Source: a virus. From it: a stretch of 20,630 nt of DNA. Numbering within the stretch: the stretch's first letter is position 1; the number at the start of each line of letters is the position of its first letter. The position numbers and the translations under genes were made by a program. Where the stretch lies: positions 1 to 20,630 of IMG/VR virus record IMGVR_UViG_3300013099_000111, one strand, 5' to 3'. Shown here one piece after another: positions 20,479 to 20,630 of this stretch. The notes under the pieces were generated by a model, which worked only from the letters and a program-made list of their open reading frames with translations, was not told where the DNA came from and ran no database searches.

Positions 20479-20630
20479 ATGCAAGAAATGATGGTTTACC
20501 TTAAAACCACCGAAACGTGCCAGTTAAATTGTGAACATTGTTTCACGTCTGGCACTAACGGTAAAAAAGGTTGGTACGATGTAGAAGCTACAGTTGATTT
20601 TTTCCATAGACTTCACGCAATGTATCCAAA
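20479..20630 (+). CDS. Radical SAM enzyme, N-terminal part (3' end outside window)
   Basis: It starts at the ATG at 20479 (GGAGAATTAA upstream), 11 bases after the tail fibre stop, and runs off the window after about 50 codons. The sequence VYLKTTETCQLNCEHCFTSG carries the radical SAM iron-sulfur cluster motif C-x3-C-x2-C (C14, C18, C21) in the correct N-terminal position, preceded by a hydrophobic beta strand. HCF at the third cysteine and the C-Q-L-N-C form are typical of SPASM/peptide-modifying radical SAM proteins, but only the first domain is visible and its C-terminal part is unknown. The enzyme uses S-adenosylmethionine and a 4Fe-4S cluster for radical chemistry. Late co-transcription with a virion protein hints at modification of a peptide or virion component. 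Family secure; substrate unknown. Confidence 0.88.
   Translation, partial: MQEMMVYLKTTETCQLNCEHCFTSGTNGKKGWYDVEATVDFFHRLHAMYP

Noticed and set aside
1-20630. tRNA, rRNA, insertion sequence or attachment site
   Set aside because: No cloverleaf with paired arms, transposase, flanking inverted repeats or direct-repeat att structure was noticed on reading; a covariance-model scan would be needed for certainty.

Overview
This window is a gene-dense, AT-rich (high-30s % GC by eye) piece of the genome of a tailed phage with a contractile tail, related to T4. The T4-type signatures are a portal protein (gp20 type), a tail sheath completion protein (gp15 type), a gp26/T4_baseplate-type tail assembly protein, a long tape measure, a two-subunit clamp loader (gp44 and gp62 types), a GroES/gp31-like co-chaperonin, and several copies of the T4 late promoter octamer TATAAATA at a near-constant distance from start codons. 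I cannot name the host. There are no tRNA, rRNA, insertion sequence or CRISPR signatures, and no gene-free stretch longer than about 150 bases.

Layout. 1-3335: virion genes on the plus strand (the C-terminal part of a conserved structural protein, a 76-aa protein, and a 530-aa virion protein with a discoidin-like domain), interrupted by an antisense GIY-YIG-type homing endonuclease-like gene. 3332-5629: five tightly packed minus-strand genes of unknown function (93-aa protein, membrane protein, 84-aa protein with a DnaJ-like tail, zinc ribbon, 56-aa protein) behind a sigma70-like promoter that lies back to back with a late promoter. 5729-12905: tail and head genes (gp15, the antisense gp26-type assembly gene plus a 73-aa gene joined to it by a T9 slippery site, tape measure, portal). 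12915-18765: an early-type operon opening with TTGACA/extended -10; it carries conserved small phage proteins, a Pol III alpha-like domain, the co-chaperonin, a membrane protein with its own late promoter, both clamp loader subunits and zinc-motif proteins. 18800-20630: a tail fibre-like protein and the start of a radical SAM enzyme gene, probably on one late transcript.

How it fits together. Late genes sit behind [T/G/C]ATAAATA boxes about 22-32 bases before their starts and are probably read by a phage late sigma factor encoded elsewhere. The two early-type units have sigma70-like promoters. All three convergent gene pairs share overlapping stop codons in the same register (YTAA), leaving no room for terminators between them.

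The items I would look at first are the probable frameshift tail chaperone opposite the tape measure, the DnaJ G/F-like tail in a small early protein, the radical SAM gene behind the tail fibre, and the uncharacterised five-gene minus-strand module.
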